A program made the translations under genes and the position numbers. From Deltaproteobacteria bacterium (lineage in GTDB: Bacteria > Myxococcota_A > UBA9160 > SZUA-336), in contig JAJDAJ010000049.1 in NCBI GenBank assembly GCA_029261925.1, positions 1-57,859 of the forward strand: a stretch of 57,859 bases of DNA. Direction: 5' to 3'. Shown here in pieces: positions 41,056 through 49,199 of this stretch; the stretch's first letter is position 1, and every line of letters starts with the position of its first letter. Under the pieces are notes generated by a model. The model was not told the origin of the DNA and did no database searches. It saw only the letters and a list, made by a program, of their open reading frames with translations.

Positions 41056-41454
41056 TCACGGCGAGCTCCGAGACCGGAGGAAGGCCAGGTACTTCAGAAG
41101 CTCTTCCTCCTCCTCGGCGGTCAGATTGTCGATTGCGGACGCCGCCAGCCTCGCGCGGCGCCCGCCTCCGTCCCGTGAGGGCCGCAGGTATCCCGCCTTC
41201 TCCATCAACGCCTCGTGCGGCACCACGTACACTTCTGCCAGGCTGTGAAGCACACTGGGTGAGGGGTTCTTGATCTTCCCGTGCTCGAGCTGGCTCAGGT
41301 ACGCGTTCGAGACGGCCTTGCCCGTGACCTCCTCGACCTCCCGGAGTGAGAGGCCGCTGGCAGCCCGCAGCTCCGCCAGGAGGGCGGCGAGTTCGCCGGG
41401 GCTCCCCGGTGACCGGGAGCGCTGGGGTCCGGACCCCTTGCCCTCACTGCGCAT
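41056..41454 (-). CDS. XRE-family helix-turn-helix regulator
   Basis: A 132-residue protein with an XRE helix-turn-helix at about residues 20-75: LRAASGLSLREVEEVTGKAV, then SNAYLSQLEHGKIKNPSPSVL and HSLAEVYVV. A short C-terminal extension follows, ending in an acidic, Leu-rich helix (NLTAEEEEELLKYLAFLRSR) typical of small XRE repressors. The ATG at 41454 is used; an ATG at 41493 inside a palindrome is an alternative. It lies directly upstream of the glucan synthase on the same strand and could control it or itself. The target is inferred from position only. Confidence 0.85.
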   Translation of the reverse strand: MRSEGKGSGPQRSRSPGSPGELAALLAELRAASGLSLREVEEVTGKAVSNAYLSQLEHGKIKNPSPSVLHSLAEVYVVPHEALMEKAGYLRPSRDGGGRRARLAASAIDNLTAEEEEELLKYLAFLRSRSSP

Positions 41455-41484
41455 CGGTCTCGGCGTCCACAGGGTGCTTTGTAT

Positions 41485-41508
41485 ATCAAGCATTTGATCC
41501 CGATGCTT
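41485..41508. promoter_or_regulatory. Palindromes upstream of the XRE gene
   Basis: ATCAA-GCAT-TTGAT (41485-41498) is a perfect inverted repeat. AAGCAT (41488-41493) and ATGCTT (41503-41508) form a second, overlapping one. The patch is AT-rich in a GC-rich genome and lies just upstream of the regulator gene, as an autoregulatory operator would. Confidence 0.45.
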
Positions 41509-41515
41509 GCCACAT

Positions 41516-42076
41516 TTAGCACCTTCTCCCGGCTCGCAGCATGCGGCGCCAGACGCTCCGGAGCCATCCGCCGATCCCGGCGAGGAGCGCCCGGAGCACG
41601 CCGGTCGAGGCCCCGCCTCGCGGCCGGGACCCGTCGGCGGCTCCCTCGATGCGGGCCTTGAGCTCACCCGCGAAGGACCTGGCGAACTGCGACAGGACGG
41701 GCCCACCCATGGCCTCCCACATCGGGGCCATCGGGCCACCTCCCGAGATGCGGACCTGCATGGTGATCTCGGTCTCGTGGGGCCCCTTGCTCGAGGCCAT
41801 GTAGGAGCCGCGGCCCTCGACGGGATCTCCTTCCAGCGTGAAGGAGAAGTCCACGGCCTCCGGCCCGGCCCAGCGATCGACGTGCACCCGGACCTTGACG
41901 GTTCGCACGAGGCCGCCGACGCCCAGCTTGAGGACCCACAGGGAGTCGTCCCGATCGATGACCGTACAGTCCTGGCAGCCGGGCATGATGCTCGCCCAGC
42001 GCTCCATGTCCTTGACGTATTCCCAGACGCCCTCGATGCCGGCATCGACCAGGAGGGAATGCTCCGCAGCGATCAT
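41516..42076 (-). CDS. SRPBCC (START-like) domain protein, CoxG/polyketide-cyclase type
   Basis: A 186-residue protein with the helix-grip fold of the SRPBCC superfamily: SLLVDAGIEGVWEYVKDMERWASIMPGC at the N-terminus, central beta strands, then a long C-terminal helix (PMWEAMGGPVLSQFARSFAGELKARI). The last 30 residues are basic (WRRMLRAGRRC). The CoxG/carbon monoxide dehydrogenase subunit G family and polyketide cyclases are both close in general look. It starts 10 bases after the stop of the FAD enzyme gene and is probably in one transcript with it and the TetR gene. Likely a hydrophobic-ligand binder. Confidence 0.82.
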   Translation of the reverse strand: MIAAEHSLLVDAGIEGVWEYVKDMERWASIMPGCQDCTVIDRDDSLWVLKLGVGGLVRTVKVRVHVDRWAGPEAVDFSFTLEGDPVEGRGSYMASSKGPHETEITMQVRISGGGPMAPMWEAMGGPVLSQFARSFAGELKARIEGAADGSRPRGGASTGVLRALLAGIGGWLRSVWRRMLRAGRRC

Positions 42077-42086
42077 CCGTCCGACC

Positions 42087-43790
42087 TCAGCGCCGCAGCC
42101 GCTCGATTGCCTCGTTCAGTCGCTCGCTGGGCTTACCGGCGGCGTGGAGGCCCGCGAGCCAGCCGTGGAGCATGCCGCGGGTGTTCGAGACGCCGCTCTG
42201 CATGACCGCGCCGGTCTCCATGCGGGCCACCGAGTTCCCCGCGGCGTAGAGGCCGGGGATCGGCTCGTCGTCCCAGCCGACCACGCGGCAGTGAAGGTCG
42301 GTCAGCAGGCCCGCAGCGGGGATGCCCGTCATGGCCATCCGGCTCAGCTCGACCGCGTAGAACGGCGGCCTGCTGAGCGCGCCGAGATTGGGGTTGGGCT
42401 CGTGGGTCGGGTCACCGCACATCCAGGCGCTCCAGGGATGCGTCCCCCTGCCGAACTCCGGATCCTCCCCCTTCTCGGCATTCGCGTTGAATCTCGAGAC
42501 GGTGGACGCGAGGCCCCCGGCGTCGATGCCGGCCTTCTCCGCGAGCTCCTGGAGGCTGTCCGCCTGCACGCCGAGCCCTTCGGGCCAGTCCTGGCCCGGC
42601 ACGACGGAGCCGAACGCGTACTTCTCCCGCGCCTGGCTGTCGATGACGATCCAGCACGGGAAGTTCGGATGGGTCTGGGTCGCGCCGTCGATGAGCTCGA
42701 TCGTGTAGTACATCGCGCGATAGAAGGCCTCGTTGCCGAAGCGCCTGCCCTCGCGGTTGACGACGATGTAGTGCGGCAGCCCGATGATGGGCATGACGCT
42801 GCGCCAGAGGGCCCTGCCCTCCTCATCCTCCTCGCCGGGAACGTGAATGGCGAGGCCGGTGACCTCGGGAACCCGCGCGATGCGCGCCCCGAAGGGTCCG
42901 GCGAGCCGGAAGTTCGCGCCATCGATCGTCGAGAACAGCATCGATTCCGGATCGATCTGGTTCGCCAGGGTCTTGTTGTAGTCATGCTTCCGGTCCCGCT
43001 CGTAGCTGCTGACCGCGATGACGACGCCCCGGCTGGCCTTGATGAACAGGTCCTGCCCATCCCTGGTCGCACGCACCCCGACGATCCGCTCCCCGTCCCC
43101 GATCAGCTGCTCTGCATTCACACCGGTGTGCATGGGAATGTTCCGGTCCAGAGCACCCTTGACGAAGTAGGCGGCGAGACCCGCACCGGCGCAGCGCTCG
43201 TCACTCGCGAGACGCCTGCCCATGAGCGCGTAGTCCCAGTTCGCCATGGCCGACAGGCCGCCCTTGTCGGCGATGTCCTGGGTCGTCAGGCCGTAGGGCA
43301 CCTGGGGGGACAGGCGCGTCCGGGATTGCCACTCGCCGAGCATGGCCGCGGGAAACGGCTCCACCTCGAGCAGACGGCCCTCCGAGACGCCGTCCTCGAC
43401 GACCCCGTAGTAGTAGTCGGGGCAGCCGCGGATGACGTTCATCCGGAGGCCGATCCGCTCCTCGAAGTACTCCAGGGCCAGCGGCCCGTGAAGCACGTTG
43501 TTGAGGATCGTCGCATCGTCGCCGTAGCCCATGGCCAGACGCCTGAGATACCGGTAGCCGCTCTCGGTGCTGTCCTCGATCCCCAGGGCGCGCGCCTGAC
43601 GATTGCCCGCGACCCAGCACTGGCCCTGCGACAGGGCAGTGACACCGCCGACCTGATCGGAGCGTTCCAGCACGAGGGCGCTGAGTCCCTGATCGTGCGC
43701 GGTGATCGCGGACGCGAGGCCACCGATGCCCGAGCCGATCGCGACGAGATCGGCCTCGAGGTCCCATCTCTCGGGGAGGTTGCGAATCAT
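42087..43790 (-). CDS. FAD-dependent dehydrogenase, fumarate reductase/3-ketosteroid dehydrogenase type
   Basis: A 567-residue flavoprotein. The dinucleotide fold is at the N-terminus (VAIGSGIGGLASAITAHDQG, residues 15-35), with LERSDQVGGVTALSQGQCW following. The cap domain is in the middle, and the C-terminal FAD closure is GLYAAGNSVARMETGAVMQS. PPFYAVELSRM supplies a Tyr in the position used by steroid dehydrogenases. The enzyme probably adds or removes a carbon-carbon double bond in a cyclic or steroid-like compound. Reading can extend upstream into the TetR gene, but the ATG at 43790 overlaps the TetR stop by 4 bases and begins just before the FAD fold. Substrate unknown. Confidence 0.85.
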   Translation of the reverse strand: MIRNLPERWDLEADLVAIGSGIGGLASAITAHDQGLSALVLERSDQVGGVTALSQGQCWVAGNRQARALGIEDSTESGYRYLRRLAMGYGDDATILNNVLHGPLALEYFEERIGLRMNVIRGCPDYYYGVVEDGVSEGRLLEVEPFPAAMLGEWQSRTRLSPQVPYGLTTQDIADKGGLSAMANWDYALMGRRLASDERCAGAGLAAYFVKGALDRNIPMHTGVNAEQLIGDGERIVGVRATRDGQDLFIKASRGVVIAVSSYERDRKHDYNKTLANQIDPESMLFSTIDGANFRLAGPFGARIARVPEVTGLAIHVPGEEDEEGRALWRSVMPIIGLPHYIVVNREGRRFGNEAFYRAMYYTIELIDGATQTHPNFPCWIVIDSQAREKYAFGSVVPGQDWPEGLGVQADSLQELAEKAGIDAGGLASTVSRFNANAEKGEDPEFGRGTHPWSAWMCGDPTHEPNPNLGALSRPPFYAVELSRMAMTGIPAAGLLTDLHCRVVGWDDEPIPGLYAAGNSVARMETGAVMQSGVSNTRGMLHGWLAGLHAAGKPSERLNEAIERLRR

Positions 43791-44410
43791 GGCGACGTCC
43801 TCCTGACGGTCCCGGGAGGAGTCTCCTCGCCGGGCACCAGCCCGTCCAGCCAGCGCTCGACGAGGGCGACCGCCTCGTCGTGGCCCAGCAGTACTCCCCC
43901 GGCTCTCTCGAGTACGACGTTCCGGGCAATGCTCGTCATGAGGACCGCCAGCGCCACGGGAGGGAGCGTGGCGGTGTCGATTCCGTACCGCTGGAGTACC
44001 CCGGGCAGGGCATCGACCTGCAGCTGTCGCATCTGCTCCCCCACGCGAGCGTTCTCGGCCTGGATCACCTTCCGGTGGTTTGCCAGGGCCATGAACTCCA
44101 CCATCAGCGACGTCCACGTCGGGTCGGTATTGAACTCCCACAGGGCATGGAGCGGCCGATCCGACTCCAGGGCCGTGGCGAGCTGCTCGAGGAGGTAGTC
44201 CGCTCGTCGTCGAAGCACGGCGACGAAGAGGTCGTCCAGCGTCGGGAAGTAGTAGTGCACCAGGGGCGCCTTGACGCCCGCCCGGGCCGCCACCCGCCGC
44301 GAGCTCACCGCCGGGTATCCCTGCTCCAGCATCAACCCCTCGGTCGCGTCGAGAAGGACCCCGTGGGTCCTGGAGGTCGGCTTTCCGACGCGGCGCGGTG
44401 AGGACGTCAA
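43787..44410 (-). CDS. TetR-family regulator
   Basis: A 207-residue TetR regulator. The N-terminal helix-turn-helix (about residues 17-65) reads LLDATEGLMLEQGYPAVSSRRVAARAGVKAPLVHYYFPTLDDLF in family order, followed by an all-helical ligand domain. It is the first gene of a minus-strand operon (TetR, FAD dehydrogenase, SRPBCC), with a 4-base overlap to the next gene, and faces an LLM monooxygenase gene across a 218-base gap holding a strong palindrome. It likely represses both directions until a substrate is bound. Confidence 0.92.
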   Translation of the reverse strand: MTSSPRRVGKPTSRTHGVLLDATEGLMLEQGYPAVSSRRVAARAGVKAPLVHYYFPTLDDLFVAVLRRRADYLLEQLATALESDRPLHALWEFNTDPTWTSLMVEFMALANHRKVIQAENARVGEQMRQLQVDALPGVLQRYGIDTATLPPVALAVLMTSIARNVVLERAGGVLLGHDEAVALVERWLDGLVPGEETPPGTVRRTSP

Positions 44411-44468
44411 CGGGAACCTCCGGTGGCGCGCTCGGCGGTCCCGGGGGCCGCGGGGAGCCCGGAAAGGC

Positions 44469-44498
44469 TTGCTGCGCTCCGACGCAGGGTGCTATACA
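44469..44498 (+). promoter_or_regulatory. Probable promoter of the LLM gene
   Basis: TTGCTG at 44469-44474 and TATACA at 44493-44498 are separated by 18 bases, directly before the TetR-type palindrome, so a bound repressor would cover the transcription start. Confidence 0.5.
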
Positions 44499-44500
44499 CC

Positions 44501-44527
44501 CGTTCAGCATAGCTGAACGACCGTTCA
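44501..44527. promoter_or_regulatory. Overlapping palindromes, TetR operator
   Basis: CGTTCAGC-ATA-GCTGAACG (44501-44519) is a perfect 19-base palindrome. Its right arm is reused in TGAACG-AC-CGTTCA (44514-44527), so three half sites are spaced for two overlapping dimers. Location between the divergent TetR and LLM genes fits an auto- and cross-regulatory operator. Confidence 0.75.
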
Positions 44528-44628
44528 ACATCCAGCGGGCGCGGGGCGAGCCAGACGGTCCCGGCGCCCCGGGGCGTCCTCTCCCCGCCGCAAGCCACCA
44601 CCAAGTCATTCACCCGAGGCAAGAGATC

Positions 44629-45690
44629 ATGCAGGTCGGAATACAGTCAGGGTTCCAGAACCACCACGGCATGCCCGATGCCGATTTCTTCCGCAAGGAG
44701 ACGCAGTTCGCCATCGAGGCCGAGGCCATGGGCTTCGACTTCGTGGCACCGGTCGAGCATCACTTCACCGACTACGCCGCGTGCCCGGACAACTTCCAGT
44801 GGCTGAGCTACGTCGCGGCCCGGACGAAGACGCTCAAGCTGATGACCGGCGCGGTCATCCTGCCGTGGAACGATCCGCTGCGCGTGGTCGAGAAGACCAT
44901 CATGCTGGACATCCTCAGCGAGGGCCGGATGCTCCTCGGCATGGGCAGGGGGGCGGCTCGCCTCGAGTTCGAGGCCTTCCGGCTCGACATCGCCGATTCC
45001 CGCGAGATGTTCGACGAGGCGGCGCTGATCATCCTTGAAGGTCTCGAGTCCGGCTTCGTCGAGGCGGATACCAAGTGGTACAAGCAGCCCCGCATCGAGG
45101 TCCGGCCGCGTCCGGAGCGGTCTTTCAAGGACCGGACCACCATGGTGACCATGTCGCCCTCCTCGGTGGAGGTGGCCGCCCGGTACGGGCTCCGGTCGCT
45201 GCGCTTCTCGCGGGGCCGCTGGGACTCGACGGCGCTCGACGAGATCACCCTGTATCGCGACACCTTCCGCAAGCACCACGAGCGCGAGGCGCCGCCCTTC
45301 TTCATCTCGGACTTCATCGTCTGCTTCGACGACAAGCAGAAGGTGATCGACTACACGGACCGGTACTTCGCGCGGCTCTTCGAGTCCGTGGCGCACCACT
45401 ACGAGTTCGGGGGAGAGCACTTCAAGAACCTGCCCTCGTACGAGACCTACCTGGCGATGGGGGAGATGGCGGCCGCGGCCGGCGGTCCGGACAAGGCCTA
45501 CAAGGACTACATCGGGGCCAACCTCATCGGCACGCCCGAGGAGATGTGGGAGCAGCATCTCCAGCGCAGGGAGATCGTCGGCGAGTACGACATGCTCGCG
45601 AACTTCAGCTTCGGCGGGATGCCCTACGAGGACGTCTACGACCAGGCCAGGCGCTTCGCCGACACGCTCCTTCCCCGACTCAAGGGCTGA
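44629..45690 (+). CDS. LLM-class flavin-dependent oxidoreductase
   Basis: A 353-residue luciferase-like monooxygenase: MQVGIQSGFQNHHG at the start, FAIEAEAMGFDFVAPVEHHF, the LMTGAVILPWNDPLRVVEK barrel strand, GMGRGAARLEFEAFRLD, and a late segment NLIGTPEEMWEQHLQ typical of the family. The ATG at 44629 has GAGG about 10 bases upstream; reading further upstream crosses the operator. It is divergent from the TetR operon and probably under the same repressor. It likely oxidises a small organic substrate with FMN or F420. A protein fragment follows in another frame. Confidence 0.9.
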   Translation: MQVGIQSGFQNHHGMPDADFFRKETQFAIEAEAMGFDFVAPVEHHFTDYAACPDNFQWLSYVAARTKTLKLMTGAVILPWNDPLRVVEKTIMLDILSEGRMLLGMGRGAARLEFEAFRLDIADSREMFDEAALIILEGLESGFVEADTKWYKQPRIEVRPRPERSFKDRTTMVTMSPSSVEVAARYGLRSLRFSRGRWDSTALDEITLYRDTFRKHHEREAPPFFISDFIVCFDDKQKVIDYTDRYFARLFESVAHHYEFGGEHFKNLPSYETYLAMGEMAAAAGGPDKAYKDYIGANLIGTPEEMWEQHLQRREIVGEYDMLANFSFGGMPYEDVYDQARRFADTLLPRLKG

Positions 45691-45718
45691 GGACCACGGG
45701 GGGCTGGACGCGTGTCCG

Positions 45719-45898
45719 TGCCCTGCGAGCTGGGACCATCTCTTCTGGGGCGATGAGGTCCTCGCGGTTCTCGAAGAGAGCCTGCGCGAGCGCTATCCAG
45801 ACGTGAAGTTCGTCGGCTGGCGGGAGTTCGGCTCCACGCACGGGGTGGACGAGAAGGAGGTGCTCGCCTCGCTACTCTATTCCTCAGCGGCGCCTTGA
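45719..45898 (+). pseudogene. Gene fragment resembling a UGSC-type protein
   Basis: A short open stretch without a start codon follows the LLM gene. It encodes SWDHLFWGDEVLAVLEES, then ERYPDVKFVGWREFGSTHG and VDEKEVLASL, and ends at TGA 45896-45898. The FG-THG-xxE block looks like the N-terminal half of UGSC-type proteins, which occur near catabolic genes. The name is from memory of that pattern and uncertain. There is no ribosome binding site and the rest of the protein is missing. It overlaps the end of the convergent gene by 15 bases. Confidence 0.4.
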
Positions 45899-46624
45899 CC
45901 GACGGCTGGTCTTCGACTTCGACCTTCCCTGACAGGTACCCGCCACGCACCGGTCCCTGCGCGTGCTGCGATCGCCGTCGTCGCAGGACGTGCCGTCGGG
46001 TACCGGCAGCATCGCGCAGCCCCGATCCGGAACGCAGCTGGGGACGGCACACTGCGTGGGTGGTCCGCAGTCCGGCGCATCGCCCGCCAGACAGACCCCG
46101 GCACGGTCACAGCTCTCGGCGCCGTTGCACGGATCACCATCATCGCAATCCTGCACGGCCCGGCACTCCGGCTCGAGACACATGCCGTCGGCACAGAGGC
46201 CATCGGTACTGCAGGGAGTGCCGTCCGAGAGCAGCCTGTTGGCGCATCCATCCGTGGTGCAGTCGTCCGCGGTGCACGAGTTTCCGTCGTCACAGGCGGC
46301 CACATCGCATGCTGGAGCCGGGATCAGGATCGTGTTCGAGGGTGGAGACTCTCCAAACTCGTTGTACGCATTCATCACTGCGTAGTAGGCGGAGTCATCG
46401 TCGAGCTGCACTGCCATCCGATGGACGCCATCCGGATCCGCGATGACGTCACCCAGATCCAGTCGCTCCTGGTAGCTGCCGGCGGCCTGACCGAGGTGGA
46501 CCACGAACCCCGTGGCCTCGTTCGATGCGAGCCACTGGAACACCACCTCGCGCTGTGCATCCGCTGTCCGGGGCTGGAGGGTCAGGAACACACCGAGTAC
46601 GAACAGACAGGTGACGCATCGCAT
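45884..46624 (-). CDS. Secreted fibronectin-III-like and Cys-rich protein
   Basis: A 246-residue secreted protein. Residues 1-24 are a signal peptide (MRCVTCLFVLGVFLTLQPRT and following). Residues 25-105 look like one fibronectin type III-like beta-sandwich (VVFQWLASNEATGFVVHLG, AYYAVMNAYNEFGESPPSN). About residues 110-235 hold short Cys-rich repeats of CDDGNSCTADDC / CDDGDPCNGAESC type, common in delta-proteobacterial surface proteins. The C-terminus is basic. The ATG at 46624 is chosen for the signal peptide; sequence upstream in frame is not protein-like. Function unknown, probably surface adhesion. Confidence 0.75.
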   Translation of the reverse strand: MRCVTCLFVLGVFLTLQPRTADAQREVVFQWLASNEATGFVVHLGQAAGSYQERLDLGDVIADPDGVHRMAVQLDDDSAYYAVMNAYNEFGESPPSNTILIPAPACDVAACDDGNSCTADDCTTDGCANRLLSDGTPCSTDGLCADGMCLEPECRAVQDCDDGDPCNGAESCDRAGVCLAGDAPDCGPPTQCAVPSCVPDRGCAMLPVPDGTSCDDGDRSTRRDRCVAGTCQGRSKSKTSRRSRRR

Positions 46625-47018
46625 GCGATCGGGATCGGTCACTGGCCCGCGCTGGCGTGTGATGGCCCGCACGCGCAGGGGAAACCGGCCCTCCCGTGAC
46701 GTCAGCCACACAGGCGCCCCGCGCGCCAGCCGATACCCCGCTACAGAAGAGCCGTGGTACCGAGGATTCGTGACACCGCTCACAGGGGCCAGACTGACTG
46801 CGGCTCGACGACCGCAGGAGCTGGATCCGCTCCTGCCCGCCTCCGCTACCGAGGTGGCCGGGAGGGATGCATGGCAGGAGACGGATCCGGGGCGGCGGAG
46901 CCGGCAAGCGGCCTGCACGACCGAGGGGCCCGCACGGCCGCCTCTTCCAGCCGATGCGCCGGCTCGGCGGTGCTGTCCGACCCCCGACGCCGGTCCCGGG
47001 GAGAGCTAGGGCGTCAGA
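46625..47018. other. Intergenic, no gene recognised
   Basis: About 390 bases between the Cys-rich protein start and the stop of the DUF1214 gene. Short open stretches exist on both strands but none has a ribosome site, a family match or a codon pattern that convinces. It should contain the promoter of the Cys-rich protein gene, though no clear boxes were found. Confidence 0.5.
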
Positions 47019-48344
47019 TCAGCGCACCGGCCGGCCATAGCGCACCCGGACCGCCTCGCGCCGCCGCTCCACCACCGCGGCGCGCTCCTGCGGCGTCACG
47101 GTGGCGGTCCCGGGCGGCAGCAGGTCGCGCAGATCCGAGAGCTTGACCACGCGGGCTCCCGGCACCGGCGCGCCGTCCGCCTGGTTCCAGCGGTAGATCA
47201 TCGAGCCCTCGCGCAGGCCCGTGGTGTCGAGCCAGTTCGGCACGCCCGGATCCGCCCGCGACACGACGGCGCGGAAGACGCCGTCGGCATCGAGCACGGC
47301 CTGGTGGCCGTTCAGGCTCGACTGGTGATTCGCGAAGTCCATCGACTCCATCCAGTAGTTCCCGAGGTGCAGGCTCCAGTACTTGGCCGCGGGCGGCGTG
47401 ACCTCGACGAGCAGCGCCTCGTCGTCGGCGAGCTCGAAGTAACCGATGCCGAAGGCCTGGTACTCCTGGGAGCCCGCGGACACCGCACCGAGACCACCGC
47501 CGTCGTCCGGGAAGGTGTTGGCCACTGCACGCTTCTCCTGGGCGATGCGCGCCCACCAGGCCGTGTTCTCGCCGACGAAGCGGCCGATGGCCTCGAGCTG
47601 GGCGGGAACGCCGCCGGGCGCGACGGAGGGCGGCGGTCTGCGCTCGCCATCGTCGATGCGCGCGATCTCGAGCTGTGCGGGAGCCTCGCGGTCCCAGTCG
47701 TAGAAGAACTGCCGCACGGCCAGGGGCGAGGCACCGGCGGGCAGCGGCATCCAGTTGCCCGGCCGCTCCGGGCCGCCGACGATCAGCTCGAAGCGGCCGT
47801 CCGCGTCGAGGTCCAGGGTGTCGGCATCGCGGTCGGCCAGCGCCGCCATGCGGCCGATGAGCTGGAAGCCCATGAAGTGTGCGCTGCCGCGGTCGCCGCG
47901 CACGCGGTACACGGCGCCGGTGCGGACCGGTGCCTGCGCGTACAGGGCGTCGGCGCAGTCGAGGCCCCACTTGGCCGTACCGTCGTTCCAGTAGAAGCGC
48001 GGGCGGTCGGGATCGAGAGGGTCGAGCATCTCGTCGAGGCCGATCGAGAGCAGCGCCGCCAGGTGGCGCCATCCCTCGGCGCGGTCGCGGTCGCCCGTCG
48101 GTGCGCCGGGGGCGTTCACGAGGGCGCCCGCGCCACGCAGCCCGGCGAGCAGCGCTTCCCAGCCCGCGCCGCTCGCGAGGGCCGGATCGGTGTCGGGCGC
48201 GCCGCTCCCGGCCGCGAAGACGCCACCCGGCCAGCCCGGCGGCGCCTGGGCCGGCGCGTCCGCGTCGGCGACAGCGCCCCCCGACGTCGCACCCAGGGTC
48301 AGGAGCAGGACCAGCACCACCTGGCGCCTCGAGGAACTCACCAT
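47019..48344 (-). CDS. Secreted DUF1214-type protein
   Basis: A 441-residue protein with a signal peptide (VVLVLLLTLGATSGG near residues 8-22) and a C-terminal DUF1214-like domain. The domain signature is YWSLHLGNYWMESMDFANHQ, then DGVFRAVVSRADPGVPNWLDT and GSMIYRWN. The middle part (about residues 95-220) resembles the domain found with it in the DUF1254/DUF1214 family. Function is unknown; periplasmic location is likely. AGGAGG lies nine bases before the ATG at 48344. Divergent from the kinase-like gene. Confidence 0.8.
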   Translation of the reverse strand: MVSSSRRQVVLVLLLTLGATSGGAVADADAPAQAPPGWPGGVFAAGSGAPDTDPALASGAGWEALLAGLRGAGALVNAPGAPTGDRDRAEGWRHLAALLSIGLDEMLDPLDPDRPRFYWNDGTAKWGLDCADALYAQAPVRTGAVYRVRGDRGSAHFMGFQLIGRMAALADRDADTLDLDADGRFELIVGGPERPGNWMPLPAGASPLAVRQFFYDWDREAPAQLEIARIDDGERRPPPSVAPGGVPAQLEAIGRFVGENTAWWARIAQEKRAVANTFPDDGGGLGAVSAGSQEYQAFGIGYFELADDEALLVEVTPPAAKYWSLHLGNYWMESMDFANHQSSLNGHQAVLDADGVFRAVVSRADPGVPNWLDTTGLREGSMIYRWNQADGAPVPGARVVKLSDLRDLLPPGTATVTPQERAAVVERRREAVRVRYGRPVR

Positions 48345-48364
48345 TTCAACCTCCTGTCGCGTCC

Positions 48365-48384
48365 GGCTCCGGACATCCGGAGCC
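48365..48384 (-). other. Hairpin in the 5' leader of the DUF1214 gene
   Basis: GGCTCCGG (48365-48372) and CCGGAGCC (48377-48384) make a perfect 8-base stem with a 4-base loop, 20 bases upstream of the ATG. It could affect mRNA stability or translation. TATGAT on the minus strand at 48450-48455 is a possible -10 box for this gene. Confidence 0.4.
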
Positions 48385-48558
48385 ACGGGGCGGTCGTCCC
48401 GCGCGGCTGCGCACCGTGCGCTCGGCGCGCCCGGGCGAAGCCCGGCGTGATCATACCCGGCCAGGCGCGACACACCGGCAGCTCCTTGCAAGGCCTACAA
48501 ACGCGCAAGGACGGCGCCGCCAGCGCGGCTTCTCGCGGGCACGGCGGCCGCCCGGCGG

Positions 48559-48575
48559 CTGGAACGGTCCTTGCT
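48559..48575 (+). promoter_or_regulatory. Sigma-54 (RpoN)-type promoter, kinase-like/PRC operon
   Basis: CTGGAACGGTCCTTGCT matches the -24/-12 consensus with one change (A for C in TGGCAC). The GG at 48561-48562 and GC at 48573-48574 are separated by exactly 10 bases, as required. Transcription would start near 48586, about 29 bases before the ATG at 48615. Confidence 0.6.
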
Positions 48576-48614
48576 CCCCTCTTCCCCGTTCGAGGATCAC
48601 GGGAAGGAGCCTGG

Positions 48615-49199
48615 ATGCAGCCACACATCGAGAACGGAAATCATGCATCGACCCTCCATCGACCCAGCGTCGTCGTGCACGCCGCGGCGCCGCTCGCCGA
48701 CCAGGCGGAGCGCGCCACCGCGCTGGAGGTCTACCTCGCGGCACTCCGCGGCGCCGGCGTCCGGCCGCTGCTCGTGCACGCGGGCGAGAGGGCGCTCGAG
48801 GACGCGGTGCGCAGGGCCGGCGCGTCGAGCCTGCGGCTGGAGACGGCCAGCGCCTCGGAGGCCGCCGAGGTCGCGCTCGATCTCGAGGCCATCGAGCTGG
48901 ACTGCGCGACCGCGAGCGGATCGATCGAGACGGCGTCGGGGACCGAGCGCTGGCTTACCGCGCGACGTGCGCTGGAGCTGATTCGCCGGGGTGTCGTCGC
49001 GCGCCCGCTGATCCCGAAGCTCCGCGCCGCGGTTCACACGGCCCGCCACGGCATCCGCTCCAGGATCGGAACGCCGGACGAGCTGCTGGCCTCGCGCGCC
49101 ACGACGGTGATCGCCCGGGACAGCCAGGACGCCCGGGATGCGCTGAGCGTCAGCCACCTGCGGCCCTCACAGGCAGCGCGGCTTGCGGGTGCGGCATGA
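48615..49199 (+). CDS. Small amino-acid-kinase-like protein, probably inactive
   Basis: A 194-residue protein. Residues 19-70 (SVVVHAAAPLADQAERATAL, then YLAALRGAGVRPLLVHAGER) follow the N-terminal pattern of N-acetylglutamate kinase, but the Gly-Gly and HGGG loops are altered to HAAA and HAGE. Residues 115-160 (TARRALELIRRGVVARPLIPKLRAAVHTARHGI) follow the ArgB segment around the MIPK substrate loop. The ATP-binding core between them is missing. I infer a reduced kinase fold, perhaps a binding protein. AAGGAG lies six bases before the ATG. It overlaps the PRC-barrel gene by 4 bases. The kinase relation is tentative. Confidence 0.6.
   Translation: MQPHIENGNHASTLHRPSVVVHAAAPLADQAERATALEVYLAALRGAGVRPLLVHAGERALEDAVRRAGASSLRLETASASEAAEVALDLEAIELDCATASGSIETASGTERWLTARRALELIRRGVVARPLIPKLRAAVHTARHGIRSRIGTPDELLASRATTVIARDSQDARDALSVSHLRPSQAARLAGAA

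Noticed and set aside
44398..44628. N-terminal extension of the LLM protein
   Set aside because: It would run through the TetR operator and promoter; the family N-terminus begins at 44629.
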